Shown here: positions 15,397-23,960 of the stretch, one piece after another
Layout of the letters: every line of letters begins with the position of its first letter
Position numbering within the stretch: the stretch's first letter is position 1
Assembly: GCF_014353015.1 (NCBI RefSeq)
Contig: NZ_CP060704.1
Coordinates: forward strand, 3,559,001 to 3,623,000
Direction: 5' to 3'
Length of the DNA: 64,000 nucleotides
From: Chitinimonas koreensis
GTDB taxonomy: Bacteria; Pseudomonadota; Gammaproteobacteria; Burkholderiales; Chitinimonadaceae
Program-made: the position numbers and the translations under genes
The notes under the pieces: model-generated
The model's database searches: none
What the model saw: the letters and a program-made list of their open reading frames with translations, nothing else
Told to the model about the DNA's origin: nothing

Positions 15397-16388
15397 TTCC
15401 ATGGTCGGTCGAACGCTCCCTGGGTGGTTTGCGAACCTTCGGCATGGCGCGCCAGGCGGGCCTGCCAGTCGGGCTTGACGGCATAGCGGGCCGGCGCGAG
15501 ATGGGCGGCATCGAGCGCCGCGCGCAGCGTCGCCACCACCTGGGCCACATAGGCCGGGCTGCGCTGGCGGCCTTCGATCTTGATCGCGCGCACGCCCATC
15601 TCGGCCAGCCGCGGCAGCAGCGCCAGCGCGTTGAGGCTGGTCGGCTCCTCCAGCGCGTGGTCGGCCCGGCCTTCCACTTCGAAGCGGCCCTTGCACAGCG
15701 TCGGGTAGGAGGCCGGCTCGCCGGGCGCGTAGCGGTCGATCAGGATGCCGCTGAGCCGCGCGTCGAGCCGGCCGTCGCGCTCGTGCCAGCGCACCGCGTG
15801 GGCCGGCGAGCAGACGCCCTTGTTGTTGGGCGAATCGCCGGTGGCGAAGCTGGACAGCAGGCAGCGGCCCTCGGCCATCACGCACAGGCTGCCGAAGCCG
15901 AACACCTCGATCTCGACCTGGGTCTGCCGCGCCAGCCGGTCGACCTCCTGCAGCGTCAGCACGCGCGGCAGCACCACCCGGCGGATGCCGAACTGCTCGC
16001 GCATCAGCTCGATCGCATCGGCATGGGTGGCCGAGCCCTGCACCGACAGGTGCAGCCGCAGCTCGGGATAGCGCTCGCGGGCGTAGACCAGCAGGCCGGG
16101 GTCGGCCAGGATCACCGCGTCGGCGCCCAGATCGTGGGCGGCGTCGACCGCGGCGCGCCACTCATGGGTGCGGCCCGGCTGCGGGAAGGTATTGATGGCG
16201 AACAGCACCTTGCGGCCGAGCTTGCGGGCCAGCGCCACGCCGCTGCGGATGTCGGCCTCGCTGAAGTTGAGCCCGGCGAAGTTGCGCGCATTGGTGGCAT
16301 TGCGCAGGCCGAGGTAGACCGCGTCGGCGCCGGCCTCGAAGGCCGCCTTGAGCGCCGCCAGGCTGCCGGCCGGGGCCACCAGTTCCAT
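15393..16388 (-). CDS. ubiU: UbiU, Fe-S U32-family partner of UbiV
   Basis: 331 residues from the ATG at 16388, the same length as E. coli UbiU and with the same start (MELVAPAGSL versus MELLCPAGNL). The four cluster cysteines keep the E. coli spacing of 7, 17 and 39 residues (GSLCVMAEGRC, KGVCSPAH, PTLCKGR). An upstream in-frame ATG at 16406 coincides with the predicted transcription start and is less likely. First gene of ubiUVT-DGC; an FNR/DNR-type box sits at about -41.5, consistent with anaerobic induction. Confidence 0.92.
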   Translation of the reverse strand: MELVAPAGSLAALKAAFEAGADAVYLGLRNATNARNFAGLNFSEADIRSGVALARKLGRKVLFAINTFPQPGRTHEWRAAVDAAHDLGADAVILADPGLLVYARERYPELRLHLSVQGSATHADAIELMREQFGIRRVVLPRVLTLQEVDRLARQTQVEIEVFGFGSLCVMAEGRCLLSSFATGDSPNNKGVCSPAHAVRWHERDGRLDARLSGILIDRYAPGEPASYPTLCKGRFEVEGRADHALEEPTSLNALALLPRLAEMGVRAIKIEGRQRSPAYVAQVVATLRAALDAAHLAPARYAVKPDWQARLARHAEGSQTTQGAFDRPWK

Positions 16389-16413
16389 GGGTTGTGAGGT
16401 GTGCATGGCGGGC

Positions 16414-16455
16414 AGTCTAGGCAGGCGGCCGGCAGGCGGCCTTGTCCTGGGTCAA
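16414..16455 (-). promoter_or_regulatory. FNR/DNR-type box and -10 for ubiUVT
   Basis: TTGTCCTGGGTCAA occupies 16442-16455; a -10-like TAGACT (minus strand) lies at 16414-16419. The centre-to-hexamer distance (about 29 bases) is the same as at the DUF2249 and SirB2 promoters and places the box near -41.5. Confidence 0.6.
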
Positions 16456-16597
16456 GGCTTGGCGAAGGGTACGATTGGCAGGAAAAATGGGGCAAACCGG
16501 ACTGGCATTCAACCGCCCGGGCCTGGAGGCAGAAAGCAGATGACTCGTGGTTCGATGATTGGAATCCAAACCGCAGGCGTATGAGATGGCGCTGTCT

Positions 16598-16715
16598 CCC
16601 CCTCTCCTCCCGGGAGAGGGCCGGGGTGAGGGAGCGCCGGTCGAATCAATCACTGACAGCGCTATGCTGAACCGCCGCTCCCTCACCCTGCCCTCTCCCG
16701 GGGGAGAGGGTGGTG
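16598..16715. repeat. Modular CCCTCTCCCGGGAGAGGG-type palindromic repeats
   Basis: Two inverted copies of the CTCTCCCGGGAGAG module with the linker GGTGAGGGAGCG, between ubiU and the membrane protein gene. Same family as at 12.9-13.6 kb. The rest of 16456-16755 shows nothing else. Confidence 0.75.
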
Positions 16716-16755
16716 CAGTGAAACCTCGGCCAACGCATCAACCTCGACTGGCGCA

Positions 16756-18015
16756 TCAACCTCGCGGCCGCAAGCGCACGAATTGCCCCAGCACGTGCAA
16801 CAACATGCCGCCCAGCAAACCCTGCGAAACCGCGAAGGCGATCCCCGCCGGCCCGGCCAGCCGATCGGGCGCCAGCGGCAACGCCAGCAAGCCCGCCCAC
16901 GCCAGCAGCACCAAACCCACCTGCACACGCTGCACCGCCGGCGGCAGCAAGGCCTGCATCGGCGGCACCCGCACCCGCGCCGGCAGGCGCTTGCGCAGGT
17001 GCAGCCAGGCCAGGAAGGGAATGATCTTGCCCAGCATGGCGTTGACCGGCAGCACGCCGCCGCCGACCAGGGCCAGCACGCCGATCCACCACGGCAACGG
17101 CCAGGCCGCCGGCAGCCACGGCGCGGCCAGGCCCAGCAGCGCGGCGGCCAGCCAGGAAAACGCCGCGGCCAGCCACAGCGGCCAGGCCGGGTCGTGGCGC
17201 CGCCGCGCAGCGAGCACTGCGTAGCAACCGATCGCGGCCAATGCGGCCAGGGCCAGCAGCGCCAGCGGGCGCCACGGCAGAAGCTGGCCGGCCAGCTCGG
17301 CGAACCCGGCCAGCAGCGGCAGCCAGACCGCCCACGGCAGCAACCGCTCGAACACGGCCGACGGCCGCGGCGCCTGCCAGAACATCGGCAGCACGGTGGC
17401 CGCCACGCCGGCCAGCAATACCGCTAGCCAGCCGCCCAGGCCCCAGGCCAGGTGCAGGTCGAGCAGCGTGGCCAGCGGCAGCGCCCAGCCATAGCCGAAC
17501 ACGCCGGCCAGCGCCGCGCCCAGCGCCAGCGTGGCCGCCAGCGCCCAGCCGACGCGGCGCAGCACCCGGGTGCTGGGATTGACCACCGCCACCCGCCGGC
17601 CGGCGATCGCCAGCAACAGCGCCACCGTGCCGAGCCCGGCCAGCGCCACGCCGCCGGCGAGGCTGAAGCCGCGCGGATCGCCGCCGATGAAGCCCCAAGC
17701 TAGGCCGGCCGCGGTCGCAATGCAGCACGGCGCCACCAGCGGCGAGACATGGCGCGCGGCCGGCACCGGCACGCCGGCCAGCACCGGCAGCAGCTGGAAC
17801 AGCGCGCCGAGCATCACCGGCAGCAGCATGCCGACCGCGACGACATGCACCAGCGCCAGGCTCAGCGGCGCGAAGCGGTGCGGCAACCCCTCGACCGGGC
17901 CGAAGGCCAGCAGCAGGCCGGCCGCGATCCCGACCCACGGCGCCGGCAACAGGCAGCCGAACACCACGCTGGGCGCCGGCGCCAGCTCGAAGTCGAGATT
18001 GGCCGGCGCACTCAT
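16756..18015 (-). CDS. Multi-spanning membrane protein coupled to a hemerythrin (NnrS-like or haem-copper-oxidase-like)
   Basis: 419 residues, about twelve hydrophobic segments, almost no loops. Conserved-looking histidines sit in or near spans: HRFAPLSLALVHVVAVGML, LDLHLAWGLGGW and FLAWLHLRKRL, the kind of pattern seen in haem-binding membrane proteins. Homologues that I recall in denitrifying betaproteobacteria are usually unnamed and sit beside hemerythrin genes. The ATG overlaps the hemerythrin stop (ATGA), so the two are made together. A role in NO handling, like NnrS, is inferred from context only. Confidence 0.6.
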   Translation of the reverse strand: MSAPANLDFELAPAPSVVFGCLLPAPWVGIAAGLLLAFGPVEGLPHRFAPLSLALVHVVAVGMLLPVMLGALFQLLPVLAGVPVPAARHVSPLVAPCCIATAAGLAWGFIGGDPRGFSLAGGVALAGLGTVALLLAIAGRRVAVVNPSTRVLRRVGWALAATLALGAALAGVFGYGWALPLATLLDLHLAWGLGGWLAVLLAGVAATVLPMFWQAPRPSAVFERLLPWAVWLPLLAGFAELAGQLLPWRPLALLALAALAAIGCYAVLAARRRHDPAWPLWLAAAFSWLAAALLGLAAPWLPAAWPLPWWIGVLALVGGGVLPVNAMLGKIIPFLAWLHLRKRLPARVRVPPMQALLPPAVQRVQVGLVLLAWAGLLALPLAPDRLAGPAGIAFAVSQGLLGGMLLHVLGQFVRLRPRG

Positions 18016-18452
18016 GCCGGCTGGGCCGGCGCCGGCTCGGCCAGCAGCGCCGCCAGCCCCGGCACCCGCGCGCGGCACAGCGGGTAGAGCACGTTCTCTT
18101 CCTTCACGTTGTGCTGCTGCACCAGGATGAACAGGGTGTCGAGCTCGGCCTGCAGCGCCGCGGCGTCCTCCAGCAGCAGGATGCTGCGGCAGTTCTCCAG
18201 CAGGTCGCGCATGGCTTCGTGCTCTTCGCGCATCACCGCGGTCGGGCCGTGCACGATGCCGGTGGCCTGCTCGAAGGCCGGGAACAGCCGTTCCTCCTCC
18301 AGCTCGAAATGGCCGAGCATGGCCTGCTCGGCCTCATGGAAGTGGTCGCGCGCGGCCGGCCAGTCGGCCCGGCGGGCGGCGGCCTCGACCCGTTCCAGCA
18401 GGTCGTCGCAGGTATGGTGCTCGTGGATCAGGCGGGCGATGGCATCGGTCAT
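18012..18452 (-). CDS. Hemerythrin-domain protein
   Basis: 146 residues, four-helix hemerythrin fold with the di-iron ligands LIHEHHTCDDLL, GHFELEEERLFPAF, REEHEAM and QQHNVKEENVLYPL. Such proteins bind O2 or NO, or repair iron-sulphur centres (RIC/YtfE, DnrN). It lacks the extra N-terminal ScdA domain. A longer start at 18485 is possible, but a -10-like TAGCAT (minus strand) at 18484-18489 puts the transcript start after it, favouring 18452. The FNR/DNR-type box at 18553 lies upstream. Confidence 0.88.
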   Translation of the reverse strand: MTDAIARLIHEHHTCDDLLERVEAAARRADWPAARDHFHEAEQAMLGHFELEEERLFPAFEQATGIVHGPTAVMREEHEAMRDLLENCRSILLLEDAAALQAELDTLFILVQQHNVKEENVLYPLCRARVPGLAALLAEPAPAQPA

Positions 18453-18552
18453 GGCGCGGATTCCGGGTAGGGACGAGGACGCCATGCTAGGCCTCGGCCC
18501 AGGCGCTCCGCCTTGACGGCGGGCAAGCGCCGCGGCGACGGCCGCGGCCGGC

Positions 18553-18566
18553 TTGATCCGCGTCAA
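18553..18566. promoter_or_regulatory. FNR/DNR-type box between hemerythrin and YitT genes
   Basis: TTGATCCGCGTCAA, the best TTGAT-N4-type match in the window, lies in the divergent gap. It is about 60 bases upstream of a start predicted from CATAAT at 18607-18612 (plus strand) and about 82 bases upstream of the start predicted from TAGCAT for the hemerythrin operon (minus strand); both are class I-like distances. Confidence 0.65.
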
Positions 18567-18642
18567 GCTTCGGCCGGATCGGCCGCGGCGGCCCGCGCCG
18601 GCCCGCCATAATGGCGGCGCCCCCTCCTCCGCCGGACCCGCC

Positions 18643-19254
18643 ATGACCACCGCCGCCGCCACCGCTTCCCATGCCTGGTTCGAAGACCTGCAGGCGCTGC
18701 TGATCGGCGGCCTGTTCGTGGCCGTGTCGGTGCTGCTGCTGCGCGAGGCCGGCCTGTTGACCGGCGGCACCGCCGGGCTGGCCTTCCTCGGCCACTACCT
18801 GAGCGGGCAGCCGTTCGGCGCGGTGTTCTTCGCGCTCAACCTGCCCTGCTACCTGTTCGCCTGGCGCGCCATGGGGCCGGTGTTCACGGTCAAGACCTTC
18901 GCCGCGGTGAGCCTCCTGTCGGTCTACAGCGAGTGGCTGCCGCGCTTCATCCGGCTGGACGGGCTCGACCCGGCCTTCGCCGCCGTGCTGGCCGGGCTCC
19001 TGGCCGGCACCGGCCTCTTGATCCTGGTGCGCCACCGCGCCAGCCTCGGCGGCATAGGGGTGCTGGCGCTCTACCTGCAGGACAAGCGCGGCTGGCGCGC
19101 CGGCCAGCTGCAGATGGCGGCCGACGGCCTGATCCTGTGCGGCGCCTTGCTGGCGCTCGACGGCCGCCGCGTGCTGCTGTCGGTGCTCGGCGCCGCGGCG
19201 ATGAACCTGGTGATCGCCGTCAACCACCGGCCCGGCCGCTATACGGCGATCTAG
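18643..19254 (+). CDS. YitT-family membrane protein
   Basis: 203 residues, five or six hydrophobic spans. The YitT motif GLLTGGTAGLAFLGHYLSG follows the first span, and the internal repeat HRASLGGIGVLALYLQ is present. YitT proteins have no agreed biochemical role; members are thought to transport small solutes. It lacks the C-terminal DUF2179 domain of the Bacillus protein. It is divergent from the hemerythrin gene with a shared FNR/DNR-type box. Confidence 0.8.
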   Translation: MTTAAATASHAWFEDLQALLIGGLFVAVSVLLLREAGLLTGGTAGLAFLGHYLSGQPFGAVFFALNLPCYLFAWRAMGPVFTVKTFAAVSLLSVYSEWLPRFIRLDGLDPAFAAVLAGLLAGTGLLILVRHRASLGGIGVLALYLQDKRGWRAGQLQMAADGLILCGALLALDGRRVLLSVLGAAAMNLVIAVNHRPGRYTAI

Positions 19255-19274
19255 GCGGCGATCCAGCTAGCGAT

Positions 19275-19943
19275 CTAGGCCGCGCCGTCGCCGATGCCGT
19301 GCTCGACGGCATACACCGCCACCTGCACCCGGCTGGTCAGGTTCAGCTTCTTGAGAATGTTCTGGACGTGGATCTTGACCGTGCTCTCGGCCACGTCGAG
19401 TCGGCGGGCGATCTGCTTGTTGCTCTCGCCGCGCGCCAGGCACTGCACGATCTCGCGTTCGCGCGCAGTCAGCCGGTCGCGCTCGGCGGCGGGGCCGGCG
19501 CCGGCCGCCGGCCCCGCCGGCTGGGCGCGGAACTGGGCCACCAGCTTGGCCGTCATGCTGTCGGCGATCACCGGCTCGCCGCGGTGCACGCGCCGCACCG
19601 CGGCGACCAGCGCCTCGGCCTCGATGCTCTTGATCAGGTAGCCGCGCGCGCCGCTGCGCAGCGCCTGGCCCAGCTCGTCGGCGTCCTCCGACACGGTCAG
19701 GATCAGCACGGCGGCGTCGGGCAGGTCCTGCACCAGGAGCTGCAGCGTCTCCAGGCCCGACAGGCCGGGCATGTTGAGGTCGAGCAGGATCACGTCGGGC
19801 GCGAATTCCTTGGCGCGCTTGACGCCCTCCACGCCGTCGGCCGCCTCGGCCACGATCTCCAGGTCGGTCTCGCGCTGCAGCAGCTGGCGCACGCCGGAGC
19901 GGAACAGGCTGTGGTCGTCGATCAGCAGGATGCGGATGGTCAT
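19275..19943 (-). CDS. narL: Nitrate/nitrite response regulator NarL
   Basis: 222 residues: receiver domain (about 1-120) with acidic pair D9/D10, phosphoacceptor D55 in ILLDLNMPG and K105; LuxR-type helix-turn-helix (about 157-215, LTAREREIVQCLARGESNKQIARRL). High similarity to NarL over both domains, and paired with narX just upstream. Phosphorylated NarL activates nar genes. The ATG is 16 bases downstream of the narX stop. Confidence 0.93.
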   Translation of the reverse strand: MTIRILLIDDHSLFRSGVRQLLQRETDLEIVAEAADGVEGVKRAKEFAPDVILLDLNMPGLSGLETLQLLVQDLPDAAVLILTVSEDADELGQALRSGARGYLIKSIEAEALVAAVRRVHRGEPVIADSMTAKLVAQFRAQPAGPAAGAGPAAERDRLTAREREIVQCLARGESNKQIARRLDVAESTVKIHVQNILKKLNLTSRVQVAVYAVEHGIGDGAA

Positions 19944-19959
19944 GATCTTTCCCAGAGGT

Positions 19960-21897
19960 TCAGGCGACTTGGCGTTCGGATTGCGGCAGCACCAGCCGGA
20001 CGCTGGCGCCGGCGCCGGGCCGCGCGTCGAGCTCCAGCACGGCATGCAGCCGCGCCGCGCGCTCGCGCATGATGTGCAGGCCGACGTGGCGCTCGCCGCG
20101 GCCGGCCACCTCGGCCGGATCGTAGCCGCGGCCGTCGTCGCGGATGGTCAGCTCGAAATCGCGATGATTGCCGATCTGCACCGTCACGTGGCGCGCCTGC
20201 GCATGCTTGCGCACATTGGACAGCGCCTCCTGCAGGATGAACAGCACCTGCAGCTGCTGCTCGGGCGGCAGCGGCGCGCCGTCGAGCTCGTTGATCGTCA
20301 GCGCCGCCTCGATGCCGGCCTGGCGGCGGAAGCGCGCCACGGTGTCCTCGACCGCGGCGCGCAATTCGCCCTGGCCGAGCTTGCTGCGGAAATTGAGCAG
20401 CAGCTCGCGCACGTCCTGGTAGCTCTCGTCCACGCCGGCACGCAGCATCGGCGCGATGAAGCGGATCTCGCCGAGGTCGCCGCGCGCCACCGCGCCGTCG
20501 AGCATCTGCAATTGCAGGTTCAGGAAGTTCAGCCCCTGGGCGATGCTGTCGTGCAGGCCCTGCGCCACCAGGCCGCGCTCCTCGGCCACCGCCAGCTGGC
20601 GCGCCTTGGCGCCGAGCCGGCGGTTGTCCAGCGCCACGCCCAGGTGCTGGCCCAGCGTCTCCAGCAGCTGCGCCTCGGCCGCCGGCACCTCGTGGCTGCC
20701 GCGGAAATGCAGCGAGAAAGCGCCGAGCACCTCGTCGCCGGTCACCACCCGGAACACCGCCAGGCCCTTGAAGCCCTCCCTGGCGCAGTTGTACTCGACC
20801 TGGCGCGGCAGCTTGCGGAAGTCGCGGATCACCACCACGCCCTCGCGGGTCGCCTCGCCGCAGAAGCAAGCGTCGATCTTCATGCAGTGCTCGGCCTCCT
20901 CCAGCGCCTCCGACAGCCCTTCCGACACCACCAGGTGCAGCTTCTCGCCGAGCGGGTCGATCACCCGGATGCTGCCGCCGTCGGCGTCGAACTGGCGCAT
21001 CACCCGCTGCAGGAAGCCGCGGCACAGCGCGTCGATATCGCAGGGCTGGTTGAGGAAGGCGGCCATGTCGTACAGCGCGCCGAGTTCGCGGTTCTGCTGG
21101 GCCAGCTGGGCGGTCTTGCGCTGCACCCGCTCCTCCAGCTCGCGGTACAGCTCCGCCAGCTCGTCGGCCATGCGGTTGAAGCCCTGCGCCAGCACGCCGA
21201 ACTCGTCGCGGCTCTCCACCGGCAGCCGCACGCCGAATTCGTGCGCCGCCATGCGGCGCAGGCCGTCCTGCAGCTGCATCACCGGCGAGATGATCCACAG
21301 GTAGAGCAGGTAGATCACAGCCAGCGTGCCGATGCAGGCGATGCCGATCAGCACTGACTGCGACAACCGCAGCAGGGTGGTCTTGCCGGCGTTGTCGACC
21401 TCGATCATGTGCACCAGCGCGTCGGCCTCGGCGACGAAGCCGGGCAGCGCGGCCAGGTAGTCGGCCTGGCCGCCGCCGGCCAGCGCGTGCTCGGCGGCCG
21501 GCTGCAGGCGGGCCTGCCACAGCTGCCGCACCTGCGCCATCTGGGCGCGGATCGCGTTGCCGGCCGGCAGGAACAGCGGCCGCGACGGCACGCCGCGCTG
21601 CAGCTGCTGCAGGGTGTCGGCCAGCGCCGCCAGGTCGTCGCGCGCCTCGGCCGCGTGCACCGGCCCGGCCTGCAGCAGGACGACGCCGACGCGGCTGGCG
21701 CGCATGCGCAGGCTGCCGGCGTCGTTGATGGCGGCGCCGGCGCCTTCGAGCTGCCAGGACAGCCACAGCGTCCAGCCGATCATGCCGAGCACCACCAGCA
21801 GCGCCGCCAGCGCGCTGGCGACGATGCGGGTGGACAGCCGGTGCCGCAGCGAGGGCAGCTCCGCGGCCTGGGCCGGGTTGTTACCGGATCGATTCAT
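19960..21897 (-). CDS. narX: Nitrate/nitrite sensor histidine kinase NarX
   Basis: 645 residues. Span 1 at about 25-47, periplasmic helical domain with the nitrate-binding P-box NDAGSLRMRASRVG (58-71), span 2 at about 181-203, HAMP, a central GAF-like module with NarX cysteines (CMKIDACFCGEA), then HisKA_3 with His449 in GLHDSIAQGLN and an HATPase domain ending DDGRGYDP...GLHIMRERA. It senses periplasmic nitrate and phosphorylates NarL. The start ATG follows aaggaggacacaggtg. Confidence 0.95.
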   Translation of the reverse strand: MNRSGNNPAQAAELPSLRHRLSTRIVASALAALLVVLGMIGWTLWLSWQLEGAGAAINDAGSLRMRASRVGVVLLQAGPVHAAEARDDLAALADTLQQLQRGVPSRPLFLPAGNAIRAQMAQVRQLWQARLQPAAEHALAGGGQADYLAALPGFVAEADALVHMIEVDNAGKTTLLRLSQSVLIGIACIGTLAVIYLLYLWIISPVMQLQDGLRRMAAHEFGVRLPVESRDEFGVLAQGFNRMADELAELYRELEERVQRKTAQLAQQNRELGALYDMAAFLNQPCDIDALCRGFLQRVMRQFDADGGSIRVIDPLGEKLHLVVSEGLSEALEEAEHCMKIDACFCGEATREGVVVIRDFRKLPRQVEYNCAREGFKGLAVFRVVTGDEVLGAFSLHFRGSHEVPAAEAQLLETLGQHLGVALDNRRLGAKARQLAVAEERGLVAQGLHDSIAQGLNFLNLQLQMLDGAVARGDLGEIRFIAPMLRAGVDESYQDVRELLLNFRSKLGQGELRAAVEDTVARFRRQAGIEAALTINELDGAPLPPEQQLQVLFILQEALSNVRKHAQARHVTVQIGNHRDFELTIRDDGRGYDPAEVAGRGERHVGLHIMRERAARLHAVLELDARPGAGASVRLVLPQSERQVA

Positions 21898-21967
21898 CAC
21901 CTGTGTCCTCCTTGCCGGCCATCGTGGCGGCTTGCCGCGAGTGTCTGCCCGCCCGGCCGCGATCGCC

Positions 21968-22009
21968 TTGATCCAGTGCAAGGCGGCCATGCCGCGGCCG
22001 CCCTATCCT
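21968..22009 (+). promoter_or_regulatory. FNR/DNR-type box and promoter in the narX-SirB2 divergent gap
   Basis: TTGATCCAGTGCAA at 21968-21981 with a -10-like TATCCT at 22004-22009 on the plus strand, again about 30 bases apart. This would put the box at -41.5 for the SirB2-family gene. It might also serve narX, but no good minus-strand -10 is visible. Confidence 0.55.
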
Positions 22010-22057
22010 TGTCGTATCGCCGGTCGTCGCGCCGGCTCGTTCACTGCATCCGCATCC

Positions 22058-22438
22058 ATGAGCTACCTCACCATCCGCCACCTGCACATCGCCTGCGCGC
22101 TGCTCAGCATCGGCCTGTTCGCCCTGCGCGGCGGGCTGGCGCTGGCCTGCATCGACTGGCGGCGCTGGCCGCCACTGCGCTGGCTGCCGCACCTCAACGA
22201 TAGCCTGCTGCTGGCCGCCGCGGTCAGCCTGGCCTGGCTCAGCGGCCAGTATCCGTTCCAGCAGGCCTGGCTCACCGCCAAGGTGATCGCGCTGGCGGCC
22301 TACGTGCTGCTGGGCAAGCGGGCGCTGGCGCCGCAGCTGCCGGTCTCGCGCCGGCTGGCCTGGCTGGCCGCGGCGCTGGCCTGCGTGGGCTACATCGTCG
22401 CGGTGGCGGTGACGCGCAGTCCGCTACCCTTCCTTTGA
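22058..22438 (+). CDS. SirB2-family membrane protein
   Basis: 126 residues, four membrane spans: HIACALLSIGLFALRG, the segment LRWLPHLNDSLLLAAAVSLAW, then WLTAKVIALAAYVLLG and the final span. These are the SirB2-family landmarks; the biochemical role of the family is unknown. It stands alone, divergent from narX, with an FNR/DNR-type box at the activating position. Confidence 0.85.
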   Translation: MSYLTIRHLHIACALLSIGLFALRGGLALACIDWRRWPPLRWLPHLNDSLLLAAAVSLAWLSGQYPFQQAWLTAKVIALAAYVLLGKRALAPQLPVSRRLAWLAAALACVGYIVAVAVTRSPLPFL

Positions 22439-22497
22439 TCCCGACCTTCGTTCCGGTCACCGCCGGTGCCGTACGGCACCGGCGTCTTTCGATTCAT

Positions 22498-22764
22498 TCA
22501 GCCGCCGGTCACCGGCGGGAAGATCGCCACCTCGGCGCCGGCCGCCAGCGCGGTGTCGTGCCTGGCCATGTCCTGCTCCACCGCGACGCGGAACACCCGG
22601 CCCTCGGCCAGCTCGGCGGCCCAGGCGCCGCCGCGGGCGCGCAGCAAGGCCAGCAGGCCGGCCACGTCGGCGCAGCCGGGCGGCAGCGCCAGCACCTCGC
22701 CGTCGAGGTCGAACGCCTCGCGCAGGCGGGCGAAATACAGGATGCGGATGGTCTGGAGCGTCAT
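22498..22764 (-). CDS. moaD: Molybdopterin synthase small subunit MoaD
   Basis: 88 residues, ubiquitin-like fold, ending in the essential Gly-Gly (FPPVTGG) that is thiocarboxylated to donate sulphur to molybdopterin. The start ATG overlaps the mobB stop (ATGA). The catalytic partner moaE is not in the window. Confidence 0.92.
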   Translation of the reverse strand: MTLQTIRILYFARLREAFDLDGEVLALPPGCADVAGLLALLRARGGAWAAELAEGRVFRVAVEQDMARHDTALAAGAEVAIFPPVTGG

Positions 22765-23294
22765 GGCCTTTCCTCCGTCGGGGCGGGAGCGGGCGGCCGG
22801 GCCAGCGCCAGCCGGGCTTCGATGAACACGGCGATCGCCTCGGGCTGGTTCAGGTCGAGCAGCGGCAAGGGACAATCGAAATGGCGGTCGCTGGCGACGG
22901 CCAGCAGGCCGGGCAGCAGCGGGTAGAGCGGCGGGTGGCCGTGGTCCGGCCGGTAGACCTCCAGCCGCGGGATCGCGCACTGCTTGAAGCCCTCCACCAG
23001 CGTCAGGTCGGCCGGCGCCAGCCGCGCCAGCTGTTCGTCCAGACCGGGTTCCGGCGCGCCGCGCAGCTCGTGGAACAGCGCGTAGCGGTAGGGCGAGGCC
23101 AGCAGCACCTCGGCCGCGCCGGCGGCGCGGAAGCGCGCGCTGTCCTTGCCGGCCGGTTCCAGCTCGACGTCGTGGTGGCTGTGCTTGATCACGTTGACGC
23201 GCAGGCCGCGCGCCGCCCAGATCGGCAGCAGCCGTTCGATCAGGGTGGTCTTGCCGCTGCCCGAGCGGCCGACCAGGCCGAAGACGGCGTTCAT
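22761..23294 (-). CDS. mobB: Molybdopterin-guanine dinucleotide biosynthesis adaptor MobB
   Basis: 177 residues; P-loop GRSGSGKTTLIE (9-20) and the MobB motif VIKHSHHDVELEPAGKDS. It binds GTP and helps MobA attach GMP to molybdopterin for enzymes such as nitrate reductase. It overlaps the stop of the carbonic anhydrase upstream and the start of moaD downstream, so it is part of a tightly coupled operon. Confidence 0.92.
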   Translation of the reverse strand: MNAVFGLVGRSGSGKTTLIERLLPIWAARGLRVNVIKHSHHDVELEPAGKDSARFRAAGAAEVLLASPYRYALFHELRGAPEPGLDEQLARLAPADLTLVEGFKQCAIPRLEVYRPDHGHPPLYPLLPGLLAVASDRHFDCPLPLLDLNQPEAIAVFIEARLALARPPAPAPTEERP

Positions 23295-23959
23295 CGCACC
23301 TCCTCCAGCAGCGGGCTGACCAGCGGCAGGAAGGCGTCGGCGCGCGGCGAATAGGCCAGCAGCGCGCCGGCGTCGAGATCGAAATACCAGCCGTGCAGCG
23401 TCAGTTCGCCGGCCTCCAGCCGCCGCCGCACCCAGGGGAAGGTCTCCAGGTTGCGCAGCGAGACCAGGATGGCGGCCAGCTCGCAGGCGCGGCGCTGGGC
23501 GGCGGTGCCGGCGTCTGGCATTTGCCGCATCACCTGGCGGCGGGCCGGCTCGGCGATGCGCACCCAGCGGCCGATGAAGTCGGGCCGCGCGGGGTCGGCC
23601 GGCTCGGCGAAGCGCTGCTCGAACAGCGCGCGGATGCCGCCGCACTGGGCGTGGCCGAGCACGATGATGCGCGACACCGCGAGCTGGTCGACCGCGAACT
23701 GGATCGCCGAGGACACGCCCTGGTGGCTGCGGCCGATCTCGCACGGCGGCACCAGGTTGGCGACGTTGCGGATGGTGAACAGGTCGCCCGGATCGCAGCC
23801 GAGCAACTGGGCCGGGTCGACCCGCGAATCGCAGCAGCCGATCAGCAGCGTGCTCGGGTGCTGGCCCTGGCGCAGATCGCAGTAGAGGGCGGGGTCGACC
23901 GCGAAATACTGGCGCTGGAAGCGCTGGAAGCCGTCGATGAAACGTTCGAGGTCGTGCAT
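23291..23959 (-). CDS. Beta-class carbonic anhydrase
   Basis: 222 residues. Zinc ligands C42 (within CCDSR), H103 and C106 (within GHAQCGG), with the Asp-Arg pair D44/R46; typical of active beta carbonic anhydrases (CO2 + water to bicarbonate). It is wedged between moaA (1-base gap) and mobB (4-base overlap), an odd place for this enzyme. Perhaps it supplies bicarbonate when respiration is replaced by nitrate respiration; the operon link is seen, the reason is not. Confidence 0.92.
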   Translation of the reverse strand: MHDLERFIDGFQRFQRQYFAVDPALYCDLRQGQHPSTLLIGCCDSRVDPAQLLGCDPGDLFTIRNVANLVPPCEIGRSHQGVSSAIQFAVDQLAVSRIIVLGHAQCGGIRALFEQRFAEPADPARPDFIGRWVRIAEPARRQVMRQMPDAGTAAQRRACELAAILVSLRNLETFPWVRRRLEAGELTLHGWYFDLDAGALLAYSPRADAFLPLVSPLLEEVR

Positions 23960-23960
23960 C

